NCBI GenBank assembly: GCA_030867875.1
Contig: JAOWCC010001501.1
Span: forward strand, 16,087,524-16,151,523
Source: Actinernus sp. WN-2022
Lineage: Eukaryota; Cnidaria; Anthozoa; Actiniaria; Actinernidae
DNA length: 64,000 bases
Direction: 5' to 3'
The first letter of the stretch is position 1, and every line of letters starts with the position of its first letter. The position numbers and the translations under genes are program-made. Positions 1-10,086 of this stretch are shown here, piece by piece. Under the pieces are notes generated by a model, which made no database searches, had not been told where the DNA came from, and worked only from the letters and a program-made list of their open reading frames with translations.

Positions 1-1
1 T

Positions 2-190
2 GATCCTGTGTGGAGTTTGCAAATATACACCATTTCACGAAGTGTAGTATCTTCGGGACAGCCTGTGCTGTACTACCTTGCGAAGGAGAAGGATGCACCC
101 AAACGTGGATTCGTTCGTGAAGAGCTACAAGTCGTTCCTAGGGATACAGAACTACCACCAAAAGGAATTCTGTTTGTACCTAGACGCTAA
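2..190 (+). CDS. Integrase-like ORF, C-terminal end only (Polinton/adintovirus type)
   Basis: The frame is open from the window edge and stops with TAA at 188-190, so only about 62 C-terminal residues are visible. The stretch around GQPVLYYL and the later EELQVVP resembles the C-terminal SH3/chromo-like tail of the retrovirus-like integrases of Maverick/Polinton elements, where a QPVxYxL...ELQ pattern is common. This is recognised from memory of the family, without an alignment. The stop overlaps by 4 nt the stop of the convergent polymerase gene (TAG as cta at 187-189), a compact arrangement expected of one viral or transposon genome. The catalytic DDE core would lie left of the window. Another element protein cannot be excluded. 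Confidence 0.5.
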   Translation, partial: DPVWSLQIYTISRSVVSSGQPVLYYLAKEKDAPKRGFVREELQVVPRDTELPPKGILFVPRR

Positions 191-3100
191 ACAGCGTACT
201 CTATTGGCTCGGTGTGGATTCCATCGGGAAGAACGCGTCTTTTGTCGTAGTAAGCCGATAGCCCAAGCTTCCGTTGTTCGTAGGTTGCTATGCCTTCTGG
301 CGATAGTCGGAAGCCTCGGTTTTCCGCCATGTCGATACTACCCTGGAGGGCTGCTTTGAATCGTTCCCACGAAATGTCGTTGTGCCGTCTAGACATACCT
401 TTAGCGGAATACTTCTTGCTGCCACCTGTATCGACGTAGTAGGCTTTCGAGCATAGGGCAATGGCGCGCTGTCCTTCGAATTCGAGTTTGAAGAGTCCTG
501 GTGTACGACTGCTCCATTCGTCCCAAGCTAGCCATTCATTCCTTTCGGCTTCGAAATCTTCTCGCAGTTCCGGTCTTACAACCTCATCGAGGCTATTTCC
601 CGAGATGGCAATGTAGGCACTGTCTGTGTCCATCTGTATATATTCGAAATCATTGCGATCGATGTACTTGTCGATGAAGTCATAGTAGAACTCAAGCATA
701 CGCAGCTTTGCGAGCTGGTACACAGCGATACCTACTTGGAAAGGCCGTTTGATTCGGATCTGGTCTTTCCTACTCTCGAGTTCGTATGCATCACCAATCT
801 CTTCCAGGTCTTCGAACCAAACACTTCGCAATGCTTTGTCCACAACCTTCTCATCTTTTGTATAGGTGACCTTTGTTTGGCGTCCCAAGTCTTCGAGCAA
901 CTTTCCATAGGCGCTGTTTCCTAGCAGCTTGAACACATCTGCCAGCAAAGCCTCACCTTTATCTTCATCTCCCATACGACGTGCCTCAGTGACTTGGTCC
1001 ACGAACCATCCGAAGATTTCTTTGGGTTCGTAGTCTATCGTGCGGTAGACAGCAGTGATCACTGCGCCATGATCTACATACCAAAGTAGAAGAGGAGCAT
1101 AGAGTAGCAACTTCTTTCCAGAGAGACTCCCAACTAGCTTCTTTTCCTCGCTGAGCTTTCTACCTGTCTTTGTGAGGTAGGCCAACATTTCTGGAGGGAT
1201 TGCTTCTTTGGGGATTTTCTTGTTGTAGAAGAAGGGTGGCATCTCCTCAAATTCCTTCCACAATTTCTTTGGTATCTCGATGTCTACTTCTGCATATCCA
1301 AACCACGTTCCACCAAGTAGACATTCAACGAATCCTTCAGTGGCTGGACCTGGATCGTCATAGTGCACAACCTTTTCTTTTCCACAAGGCATTTCGAATT
1401 CCATGGTAGAAAGATATAGGGCGTTGGCATCGTATCCAAGAATCTTACGACAAGTCTTAGTTCCTCCCTGATGACTACGAATCTTAGTCACTCCTGCTTC
1501 GTGGAGTCTGGTGAACACTATGCTTGGACCTCCCACGACAGCGTCTTTCAGCATGCGGTAGGCTTCCTTACTTGGAGCGTACATCTCAGCTCCCCTTTCT
1601 ACACTACCTCGAAGTAGGAACTGTAGTGAGACTCCTGGAATGGACACTGCGTCTTTCAGCATGTCTACTCCTTTCTCGTGATAGAAATCTCGCATCTTTT
1701 CGAGTGCCTCTAGGAATGGAACTACATCTAGGTCGTTGTAGTATCGTAGCCAGTCTGCAAAGGTTTCCATTCCTTTGTCGAGAAAGGTGCACTCACAGTC
1801 TTCGAACTCTGACATAGATAGTAGATGTTCTCTTTTCAACTTCGAACCCCACTCTGGATAGTCTGGTAATCCAATGTGATCCAACTTGTCTGGAGAATCG
1901 AACCACTCATATGGGAAGAAACTCTTTTGCGATTCGCATCCATATGCCTTGATCCAACGTTCATAAGAAGTTCCAGGTCCAAGGTAGTTGATCACATCAA
2001 GGAAACGGAAATCTGGGGTCAATAGGAACATAGTGGAATTGGCTTTCTTTGCTACCAGGATCTTTGAACAGGTGTCAGCAATGATTCCTACGAAGTGCTC
2101 CCTGATCAGATTGAGATCGTACCTGCCAGAGTTGAATCCCACTACTGGAACTTGGTGGATCCATTCGTCGATCTTCGCTTGTTGTTTCTTTGGTAGGGTG
2201 TCAAAAGAGAATTCAGGTGTCTTGGGGCAGAACTGTTCTGCAATGACTTCTTGGATCGCTTTCGCTCTTCGCTGGAGTTCTTCGACGAAGGCTTCGATGA
2301 GTTCTTTTGGATTGCGTCGACAGAGGTGGGTTGACTTTCGATTGTATGTGTCGGCAATTGATACTGATATTGGGACATGGACGTTTTCGATGGTCAGGTG
2401 GTCTGTTGGTTGTCTTCCTTTCGTTGTATCGAGATAGGCTTCGAAATCGTAAACTATGAAGTGTGGGTAGACAGTTTGTGTTGGTGTGGGGACCGGTTTG
2501 TTTTTCTTCTTTGTAGAGCAACCCCAAGCTTCCACTACTGTATAACCAGCTCCTTGTAGCTTTGCCGTTCTTTCACAGGTCTTGAGATAGAGCCTCCTTT
2601 CCCTAGGGAAGCATTTCGGGCAGCCATGGAAATAGCATCCATGAAATTGAAAGATGGTTTTCGAAATAGGTTCGTAGCCGTCGACCGGCGCTCCTTCTAT
2701 CCAATGCTCTCCACCATGCCCACAAGCTGCATGATGAATGTGTTGTCCAATCCTTTTGGTTTCGCGTTCCAACCAGCATAAAGCGACTTTGCTGGCTGTG
2801 CTCTCTGGCCAGAAGGCTTTTTCGTATGCCGACTGGGGTACTGTGATTACTTTTCCGGGGCAAACGATCTTTGTTTCGCCACGCCTGCAACGATCTGCAT
2901 GGCGGTGAAGGTTCGAGGCTTTTGTGAACCGTTGCTTACAATCGTTGCATACGTAGACACTCCCTATCTTGTCGATGTTCTTGATGTAGAAGGCATGTTC
3001 TTCATACAGCCCAATCGTCATCGTATGCTTGTAGTGGGGTGCATGTCGCGTCAGATGCCAAGCGCCATCCTCCGTAGGTTCGTACACCCGAATACCGATT

Positions 3101-3777
3101 CCAAAGTGCAACTCGACTTCCTCCAGCTGGTCTAAGGAAGTTCTGGGAACATCTTGCGTGGGTGCTGTCAGGCGATAGAAGTTCTGGGCAAGTTTTCGAG
3201 CTTTGACGCAACACCTATCTACTCTTGCTCCTTCATGCATGGCAAGGCAGCGCCAAAGACATAGGTTGTCGCCATATCGATCAAGGGCAAGCATTCCTTT
3301 CTTAAGGCGAAGCCATTGGGGCAGTGGACCTGTTCCCAACAAAAGCTGACGATCGATCACGACTTTGACATCTACGTAGATCCAACGAACGAAGGCCCAT
3401 TGGGTATTTGGTCGAGTGATGTTGTCGGGATTCAATCGAGCTGTCTCCTTGCTATTGATCCACTCTTCTGCATCTTCTAGGATGTTCACCCATGGAGAGC
3501 CTGGGACAGTCTTGGAGAATAGAATCACGCGTCCGTCATTGACATTTCGAATGCGATAGGTGTAGCCGTAGCGCAGGTAGAAGCTGGTGGTTACCTTTGC
3601 AACTAACTTTTCCATGATCCTAGGAGTCAAGTCTCCTGCCACACCTTGGAAGAAGCGCCATCGGATAGTACGGCGACCTATCTCCATCCCCTCGAGCATT
3701 CCATCTCTCTCCTCTAGAATAGCACCTGCCTCTCGAGCTAGACTCCGTGGAAGTGGTTCACTACGTGGTCTCACCAT
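187..3777 (-). CDS. Protein-primed-type family B DNA polymerase of a Polinton/adintovirus-like element
   Basis: This is a single uninterrupted frame of 1196 codons from the first in-frame ATG (3777-3775). The frame stays open further upstream, with a GTG at 3822, but has no earlier ATG. It should replicate the element's DNA. Positions from the ATG: exonuclease motifs DFE (D444/E446), FNSGRYD (N549, D554) and YYNDLD (Y680, D684); polymerase motif A YDANALYL (D783), motif B GNSAYG (N954-G958) and motif C DTDS (D1050, D1052); then SKAYY (K1111). All key residues are present, so the enzyme looks active. The spacing fits DNA_pol_B_2. The N-terminal 440 residues add a GDNLCLWRC segment with a later EHAFYI histidine (OTU-protease-like pattern, C173/H261), a C2HC finger (C277, C280, H293, C297) and an HGCYFHGCPKC cysteine cluster (residues 379-389) of the kind next to a nuclease-like fold in related polymerases. 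The functions of these extras are inferred. Confidence 0.93.
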   Translation of the reverse strand: MVRPRSEPLPRSLAREAGAILEERDGMLEGMEIGRRTIRWRFFQGVAGDLTPRIMEKLVAKVTTSFYLRYGYTYRIRNVNDGRVILFSKTVPGSPWVNILEDAEEWINSKETARLNPDNITRPNTQWAFVRWIYVDVKVVIDRQLLLGTGPLPQWLRLKKGMLALDRYGDNLCLWRCLAMHEGARVDRCCVKARKLAQNFYRLTAPTQDVPRTSLDQLEEVELHFGIGIRVYEPTEDGAWHLTRHAPHYKHTMTIGLYEEHAFYIKNIDKIGSVYVCNDCKQRFTKASNLHRHADRCRRGETKIVCPGKVITVPQSAYEKAFWPESTASKVALCWLERETKRIGQHIHHAACGHGGEHWIEGAPVDGYEPISKTIFQFHGCYFHGCPKCFPRERRLYLKTCERTAKLQGAGYTVVEAWGCSTKKKNKPVPTPTQTVYPHFIVYDFEAYLDTTKGRQPTDHLTIENVHVPISVSIADTYNRKSTHLCRRNPKELIEAFVEELQRRAKAIQEVIAEQFCPKTPEFSFDTLPKKQQAKIDEWIHQVPVVGFNSGRYDLNLIREHFVGIIADTCSKILVAKKANSTMFLLTPDFRFLDVINYLGPGTSYERWIKAYGCESQKSFFPYEWFDSPDKLDHIGLPDYPEWGSKLKREHLLSMSEFEDCECTFLDKGMETFADWLRYYNDLDVVPFLEALEKMRDFYHEKGVDMLKDAVSIPGVSLQFLLRGSVERGAEMYAPSKEAYRMLKDAVVGGPSIVFTRLHEAGVTKIRSHQGGTKTCRKILGYDANALYLSTMEFEMPCGKEKVVHYDDPGPATEGFVECLLGGTWFGYAEVDIEIPKKLWKEFEEMPPFFYNKKIPKEAIPPEMLAYLTKTGRKLSEEKKLVGSLSGKKLLLYAPLLLWYVDHGAVITAVYRTIDYEPKEIFGWFVDQVTEARRMGDEDKGEALLADVFKLLGNSAYGKLLEDLGRQTKVTYTKDEKVVDKALRSVWFEDLEEIGDAYELESRKDQIRIKRPFQVGIAVYQLAKLRMLEFYYDFIDKYIDRNDFEYIQMDTDSAYIAISGNSLDEVVRPELREDFEAERNEWLAWDEWSSRTPGLFKLEFEGQRAIALCSKAYYVDTGGSKKYSAKGMSRRHNDISWERFKAALQGSIDMAENRGFRLSPEGIATYEQRKLGLSAYYDKRRVLPDGIHTEPIEYAV

Positions 3778-3786
3778 TCTCCCTTC

Positions 3787-3989
3787 GATATAACTATGTG
3801 TTAGGATAGCTTTAACAGGCACTCGAATTTGGATTTTATGTGTAAGGACGTTGCAGCGATATAACTATATGTAATTATATCTCTAATAGGATTATCAAGT
3901 TGGATTTTACGTACAAGCAATCGATGTCGATATAACTATATGTAATCATATCTCTAATAGGATTATCAAGTTGGATTTTACGTACAAGA
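3787..3989. repeat. Three 71-bp direct repeats upstream of the polymerase gene
   Basis: The word GATATAACTATRTGT begins at 3787, 3858 and 3929, a period of 71 bp, and each unit ends in a version of TTGGATTTTACGTACAAG. The copy at 3787 is diverged, lies 10 bp upstream of the polymerase ATG (3777) and underlies the in-frame GTG at 3822. The set probably forms the promoter or subterminal region of the element; that role is inferred. Confidence 0.85.
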
Positions 3990-4028
3990 ATGTCTAGTGA
4001 CACTTTGAATGACCCTTAGTTACCCCAT

Positions 4029-4261
4029 AGTAGTATAGTCGGAGTCAGTTAAATACAACTTTTTCTTGTACAACAAAACTCAAAAGGTTGTGAATGTTAT
4101 GGACGCCTTGTTTTCTTGCACAAGGGGCGTCATAAAGTGAATTCAGAAATCCACTTCATAACGCCCCTTGTGCAAGAAAAAAGGCGTCCATAACATTCAC
4201 AACCTTTTGAGTTTTGTTGTACAAGAAAAAGTGGTATTTAACTGACTCCGACTATACTACT
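4029..4261. repeat. Long near-perfect inverted repeat (fold-back), possible element terminus
   Basis: The left arm (about 4029-4139) and right arm (about 4151-4261) are reverse complements over about 110 bp with only a handful of mismatches, separated by roughly 11 bp around ATTCAGAAAT. Both outer ends read AGTAGTATAGTC inward. It lies between the polymerase subterminal repeats and a minisatellite. It could be two terminal inverted repeats joined head to head, a hairpin telomere-like end, or an unrelated MITE. Confidence 0.9.
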
Positions 4262-5794
4262 CAATAGCATTCCAACTTATGGTTATCTGACCCAATCAGT
4301 GTCGATTACAAGACAATAGCATTCCAACTTATTGCTACTTGAGCCAATCGGTGGCGATTACAAGACAATAGCATTCCAACTTATGGTTATCTGACCCAAT
4401 CATTGTCGATTACAAGACAATAGCATTCCAACTTATGGTTATTTGAGCCAATCAGTGTTGAATACAAGACAATAGCATTCCAACTTATTGCTACTTGAGC
4501 CAATCAGTGTCGATTACAAGACAATAGCATTCCAACTTACGGTTATTTGAGCCAATCGGTGTTGAGTACAAGACAATAACATTCCAACTTATGGTTATCT
4601 GACCCAATCAGTGTCGATTACAAGACAATAGCATTCCAACTTATGGTTATCTGACCCAATCAGTGTCGATTACAAGACAATAGCATTTCAACTTATGGTT
4701 ATTTGAGCCAATCGGTGTTGAGTACAAGACAATAGCATTCCAACGTATGGTTATTTGAGCCAATCAGTGTTGAGTACAAGACAATAGCATTCCAACTTAT
4801 GGTTATCTGACCCAATCAGTGTCGATTACAAGACAATAGCATTCCAACTTATGGTTATCTGACCCAATCAGTGTTGAGTACAAGACAATAGCATTTCAAC
4901 TTATGGTTATCTGACCCAATCAGTGTCGATTACAAGACAATAGCATTTCAACTTATGGTTATCTGACCCAATCAGTGTCGAGTACAAGACAATAGCATTT
5001 CAACTTATGGTTATCTGACCCAATCAGTGTTGAGTACAAGACAATAGCATTTCAACTTATGGTTATCTGACCCAATCAGTGTTGAGTACAAGACAATAGC
5101 ATTTCAACTTATGGTTATCTGACCCAATCAGTGTTGAGAACAAGACAATAGCATTTCAACTTATGGTTATCTGACCCAATCAGTGTTGAGTACAAGACAA
5201 TAGCATTTCAACTTATGGTTATCTGACCCAATCAGTGTTGAGTACAAGACAATAGCATTTCAACTTATGGTTATCTGATCCAATCAGTGTCGAGTACAAG
5301 ACAATAGCATTCCAACTTATGGTTATCTGACCCAATCAGTGTCGATTACAAGACAATAGCATTTCAACTTATGGTTATCTGACCCAATCAGTGTTGAGTA
5401 CAAGACAATAGCATTTCAACTTATGGTTATCTGACCCAATCAGTGTCGATTACAAGACAATAGCATTTCAACTTATGGTTATCTGACCCAATCAGTGTTG
5501 AGTACAAGACAATAGCATTTCAACTTATGGTTATCTGACCCAATCAGTGTTGAGTACAAGACAATAGCATTTCAACTTATGGTTATCTGACCCAATCAGT
5601 GTTGAGTACAAGACAATAGCATTTCAACTTATGGTTATCTGACCCAATCAGTGTTGAGTACAAGACAATAGCATTTCAACTTATGGTTATCTGACCCAAT
5701 CAGTGTTGAGTACAAGACAATAGCATTTCAACTTATGGTTATCTGACCCAATCACAATCAGTGTTGAGTACAAGACAATAGCATTTCAACTTGC
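4262..5794. repeat. 52-bp minisatellite, about 29 copies
   Basis: The word CAATAGCATT recurs every 52 bp from 4262 to 5776, with one 6-bp insertion (CAATCA) in the last unit. Units contain GACCCAATCAGTG or GAGCCAATCGGTG. The proximal copies mix CTGACCC and TTGAGCC variants; distal copies are more uniform and carry TTTCAAC instead of TTCCAAC, which suggests recent homogenisation at the distal side. No coding potential. Confidence 0.97.
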
Positions 5795-6086
5795 TCAATG
5801 TGCGATCTGGTAAAAGGCACATTTGATGGACTAGTTTTGAAGTCTGTGTGGACTAAGATTTGTACTTTGGAATGCTTTATTTTCGTGTTACAATGTGTTT
5901 AGTTCTCGCTATCCAAGTGGCCCCGGTTATAGTAGTCGCACTGTAAAACGTTCACCAAGATAATCAATATCGTCGGAAAAGACTTATTCTAGGATTGGCA
6001 CTTGTTGAGCTTCGAACAACCGAGCTCAGTTCAGTAAATTCCTCTCTTCCTCTTCAAGACAGAAAGTCCGGTCTTTGAATACTTAC
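5795..6086. other. Unique spacer with no recognised feature
   Basis: About 290 bp of AT-rich sequence between the 52-bp array and the last recognised VPS13 exon. On the minus strand I looked for the missing end of the VPS13 PH-like domain here and found only short frames broken by stops. Confidence 0.5.
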
Positions 6087-6181
6087 TTGTTTGTGAGTAT
6101 CACAAATCCGCTGTTGTTTTCCTCGCTGACGGTCATATCACTGACATACACATCACTTGACAGCTCGGGACTGTGAAGACT
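6087..6181 (-). CDS. VPS13A: VPS13 exon, start of PH-like domain
   Basis: 95 nt, phase 0 in and phase 2 out (AA|GTAAGT, strong donor). Acceptor CTATTATTATAG. It encodes SDMTVSEENNSGFVILTNK, which fits the first strands of the C-terminal PH-like domain (xxxxFVILTxKRxLxV pattern). A strong donor means a further 3' exon existed; it is not visible between here and the window start. Confidence 0.82.
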
Positions 6182-6289
6182 CTATAATAATAGCTCTCGT
6201 GTTAGTATTCAGGAAAATAGAGGGCATTAAAACCAACTATGTAATGAACTTTAATCGGCTGACTAAAAAATAATAACAAACCATTTAAC

Positions 6290-6753
6290 CAATAGATGTC
6301 ATTCTGCTGCACGTCTGTCCTCTGATAGATGCACAGATGACGTCACAACGTGACGAGAACAAAGAAGTACGCAGTAGAGCGGATTTCGTATGAGTGGGAA
6401 AGTTACGACAATGACTTACTGCACGGTTACGTACCACATGCCGTGGCATTAAAATGGTATCCCATTGTTTTTCTGATCCAATCAAATTATTGAGGTATGG
6501 TACAGTAAGTTAGAGCAGATTTCGTACGAGTAAGACAAACTACGGCATGTCCGTAACCGTGCTGTACCGTGTTTCTGTAATTTGATTGGATCAACAGGAC
6601 AAAAACAATAGGGAAACCATTTCAATGTCACGGCATGCCGTATGGTAACCGTGTTGTAGTTTGTCCCACTCATATTAAATCTGCTCTACAGTACGGTTAC
6701 GGAAAGGTTACGGACATCCCGTATTTTTATCCCGCTCATACGAACCCCGCTCT
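6290..6753. mobile_element. Cluster of MITE copies (GAGCRGATTTCGTAYGAG family)
   Basis: Starts with about 80 bp (6290-6372) matching half of the fold-back at 33500-33679. Then come two or more copies of a family whose ends read AGAGCRGATTTCGTATGAG, starting at 6375 and 6512, with the opposite ends at about 6688 and 6753. Interiors are runs of CGGTTACGG-like words and share the words GATCCAATCAAAT and CCATTTCAATGTCACGGCA with the copies at 42402 and 60996. Confidence 0.75.
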
Positions 6754-8090
6754 GTCAATAGAGTAACTCCTAATTTAAGATTATCCAAAAGCAAAGCGAA
6801 ACAATTATATATAGGGGGTATTAGTCGGCTAACCAGCTGCTGTCTATGATAGACGGTAATAAACCCTAAGGAGTACTCGATAAAATGTCTCATGAAGGCG
6901 TGCAGGGGGAAAGGAAAACAGACGGCGGGATATACATTTACCCACAAACCTTTGCGAGCGAAAAACTAAAACCGTTAGAAAATCAAGGTAGAGGGTTTTG
7001 ATTCTTTATAACAAGTAGAAATAATGTTACCATGACAACGTTATTGATAAGAATAAATGATGTCTACGTATTATAAGGTTCGCAAGGGATTGTGGTCACA
7101 TGTTCAGCCGCCATCTCTGCCTAACAAAATCCCGAAAGAGCAGTTTTAAGCTCACAAAAATCCCACCGGCAGGCAATTTAAAACCTAAATATCACTCAAT
7201 TAAGAACGCTGGATCATAGTGTCAACAACGTGTTTAATGTTAATCCCGAGGGAGGGTGCATGGGGTGGGGACTTGATAGGATTGGTTACCCTGAGGGGGA
7301 GGGTTTTGACATAGTATGACCTGCCCCAGGGTGGGGTTATTTGTAAGTAAGGAAGATAGGGCAGTGAGGTGGATAATTTTGATGTTGTTGAGCAAAGGTT
7401 TTGTTCCAAGAGTGTGGATTTTGATTTTTTTTGGAACAAAAATATCAAATCCCCACTCCTCACCCCTTCGGACTTGATAGGTGCATAATGAATACATGGT
7501 ATGTTTTCTTATTTACCACGTTTCGAGTCATCGCATGGTCAAAATTGTAGTTTTTTATAACAACAAACGAGAAATAGTCAAGCGGTAAAGCCATGAAAAC
7601 GATGTAATTTGTATGTGAAAATTGATTCCAGTGCGCGATATCACGCAATCGATATTGCGTGAGCGATGACGCAATCCGTGGTATGCTGTCTTACTCCATT
7701 AGCATTGAATAAGCCAATCAGAAAACGAGACACTAAGATGTTGTAAAATTAACAAATTGAAGTTATTTTTTTGTGTGTACCCTAATATTGTCGATGATTT
7801 TCGTCATAACATGATCAAACGACAACATACAATGGAAAAATAGAGGCGACCTCACATATTTACAACAAACTTGATGCCGTCGCATGCCCTCCGCGTCAGG
7901 CATTATTGTGTGCCTTCTTATTGATGATAGATAAAAAATTGACAAACAAAGAGCAAGAAAATTGGCAGCTGTTGTAAATATACATATTGAAATATATATT
8001 TTCGAAATATCAACCCTAAATAGAATATAAGGCTGTAAGCAAATTCAAATGTAGTGATCACATCTGCCGAGAGCCGAAATGTGAGCGTAC
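6754..8090. other. VPS13 intron sequence
   Basis: Intron between the last two recognised exons. Contains a G-rich stretch at 7240-7350 (GGGAGGG, GGGTGGGG words, partly shared with 11340-11510 and 61380-61420) and AT-rich DNA. No coding signal seen. Confidence 0.5.
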
Positions 8091-8141
8091 CTTCAGAATG
8101 CCATATCCTTTGGCCTGTTCTTCCGAGAAGGGCACCAAGGG
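8091..8141 (-). CDS. VPS13A: VPS13 small exon before PH-like domain (LVPFSEEQAKGYGILK)
   Basis: 17 codons, phase 0/0. Acceptor TTTCTGGACAG, donor GTACGC. PLVPFSEEQAKGYGILK aligns with the xxIxPYxxxExxGxxML segment after the RPPR motif. Direct joining to the exon at 11525 gives a stop, so at least one exon lies between. Confidence 0.82.
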
Positions 8142-8234
8142 CTGTCCAGAAACAAAAACAATCGTATGTACACATTAAAATTAAAATTAACAATTCCTGC
8201 TAAAGTAGCATTATGTTTATAGTGCTAGCAATCA

Positions 8235-8580
8235 CAGGGTCGGCATAGGGTATTTCATGGCCCATTTCGTGTTCATACTATCGCGACGGTCACCGGCACC
8301 GCGTGGGTTTGTTTCCTTTTGTTTTGTAAAAAAAACCGCGCGTTGCCCGAAATCGCCTCGCTCCCGAATTTATCCACAGGGTATCCGTCGACATAAGGTA
8401 TTTAATGGCTCATTTCGCAGTCCATACAATCGCGACGGTCGGTCGGTCCGTCCGTCAGTCAGTCGGTGACTTTATTTAAGTGCCAATATATTTAGCTTTT
8501 GCAGCTAATTGGGGCACTAGTCCTACGGTTTTATGTCCTTATCCTGTTGATCCACAGGGTAACCGTCGACATAGTGGGCC
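8235..8580. repeat. Imperfect direct repeat (TATTTCATGGCCCATTTCG)
   Basis: TATTTCATGGCCCATTTCG at about 8250 and TATTTAATGGCTCATTTCG at about 8400, each followed by ATCGCGACGGTC; CCACAGGGTATCCGTCGACATA (8376) recurs as CCACAGGGTAACCGTCGACATA (8551). A short GTCGGTCGGTCCGTCCGTCAG simple stretch lies at 8440-8465. Confidence 0.7.
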
Positions 8581-9612
8581 ATTAACTCGTCTCACATGGC
8601 TGCCATGTTGAGCCCCAGGAGGATAACAAACCTTTGGTTTTGCTAGGTCAGCCTTGAACGTTTCAGAACGAGCCTTGCAAACCCTAATTTGTCTAGCCAA
8701 CATGGCCGTCATGTGAGAAGGGTCAGTTACGAAAAACAGCAACCAAATGGAACGTAGAACGCATGTTTACCACATCTGGTGCGACGAATCTGGGCAGGCG
8801 CATTCTGTACGCGATATCTTCTCCACCTTGTTCTGCGGATCTGAAACATTAGATGGCGCATTTGATTACATTTATGGCGAACAAAACCACCGCAGAAAAG
8901 GTTACGAAGTCTCTGACTTTCATATCTCTTAAAGATAACAGTTGCTTATTTTCTACTAAGGCAAACTAGATCAAAGATGTGAATTTCTGATAGGAGAACT
9001 GGATTCATTTCAGTCGTTCACGTTTTTGGAGGGTTTTTAAGCTCATGGCAATGTTTATAAACATTATCAATTGTTATTGTAATATACAACCATAACATAA
9101 CCATAATAAAACACACGCTCTGATTGACTAATAGCCACTGACCATATTACAAGTTGCTCATGGGTTGCACGAAAACACTTTTAGTCAAGACCCAAGCGCC
9201 CGTCGGTTGGGACAATAATAGCGAGTTTATTCTTCCCGCAAACGGCAGAAATTAAAACGGCATCACCACGATATTCGCGCGTTTTCAGTTGAGTAGTTGC
9301 GTTAGTTGTGAACGTTGGAATACTTTTGTTTTCGCGGTTTTCTTGCGTTTGCCGTATGCGGTTTGCAGTTTCTACGTGAAGGTGAGGTGTTGTGAACGTT
9401 GGAATTCTTTTTCCATTTTTCTTATATATTTATTTAGTATTTTGATGGCGAGCTGACGTTTCCTGTTAGCCGTTACAAATATTGGTCTAGATTTATTAAA
9501 AGCTCTTCATAAGTGAAATGAAACTACAGAGAATGTTATCAGGCAACAGATGGAAATTGATTATAAAAAACCTGACAACGTTGAGTCAACGTTTTCAAGT
9601 TTTTAACAAGTA

Positions 9613-10086
9613 CAGGGTTCACACAGGAAAGTTAAATAATGAGATATCATGACTAAATTAAAAAATCAAGGACTCAAATTAGGTTCTGGAGGAGACAAGA
9701 AAAACTAGAAAACGTCATTTAACTGGGCCTGTCCACCCACTTTAATATTGCTTGAAAACTTTTACAAAGGAAGGAATACTACCATTGGAGCACGTCCTTA
9801 TTTCAACGTAACATATTATCTTTAGTATGTAGCCAGGATTCCGCCGGTTTTAAAACAACCAAGTCAAAATCATCAAGTAGCAGATGGATAATGATCAGTG
9901 AAGAGTGCTGAAAGAGAACCAACTAATATATCTAGAATTCTGCAAGGAAAGTCAAGCATCAAAACATTCCAATGGTCGATGATAAAATTCCATGACTTTT
10001 GACATTTTTGCAAATTTCCATGACTTTTCCAAACTTGGAAAATTATTTTTGAAATGCCATTACTTTCCATGACTGTATGAACCCTG
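9613..10086. mobile_element. MITE-like element with CAGGGTTCA ends (hAT-like)
   Basis: Left end CAGGGTTCACACAGGAAAG and right end, inverted, CAGGGTTCATACAGTCATGG, 474 bp apart. The interior near the right end repeats CCATGACTTTTCC words. The CAGGG terminus is typical of hAT-derived non-autonomous elements; no transposase frame and no clear target duplication were seen. Confidence 0.65.

Noticed and set aside
3778..3822. Starting the polymerase at GTG 3822.
   Set aside because: Eukaryotic genes rarely start at GTG; the stretch overlaps the diverged 71-bp repeat, and the first in-frame ATG is at 3777.
4262..5794. CRISPR array, because of regular repeats.
   Set aside because: Units are contiguous with no unique spacers, the context is eukaryotic and there are no cas genes.
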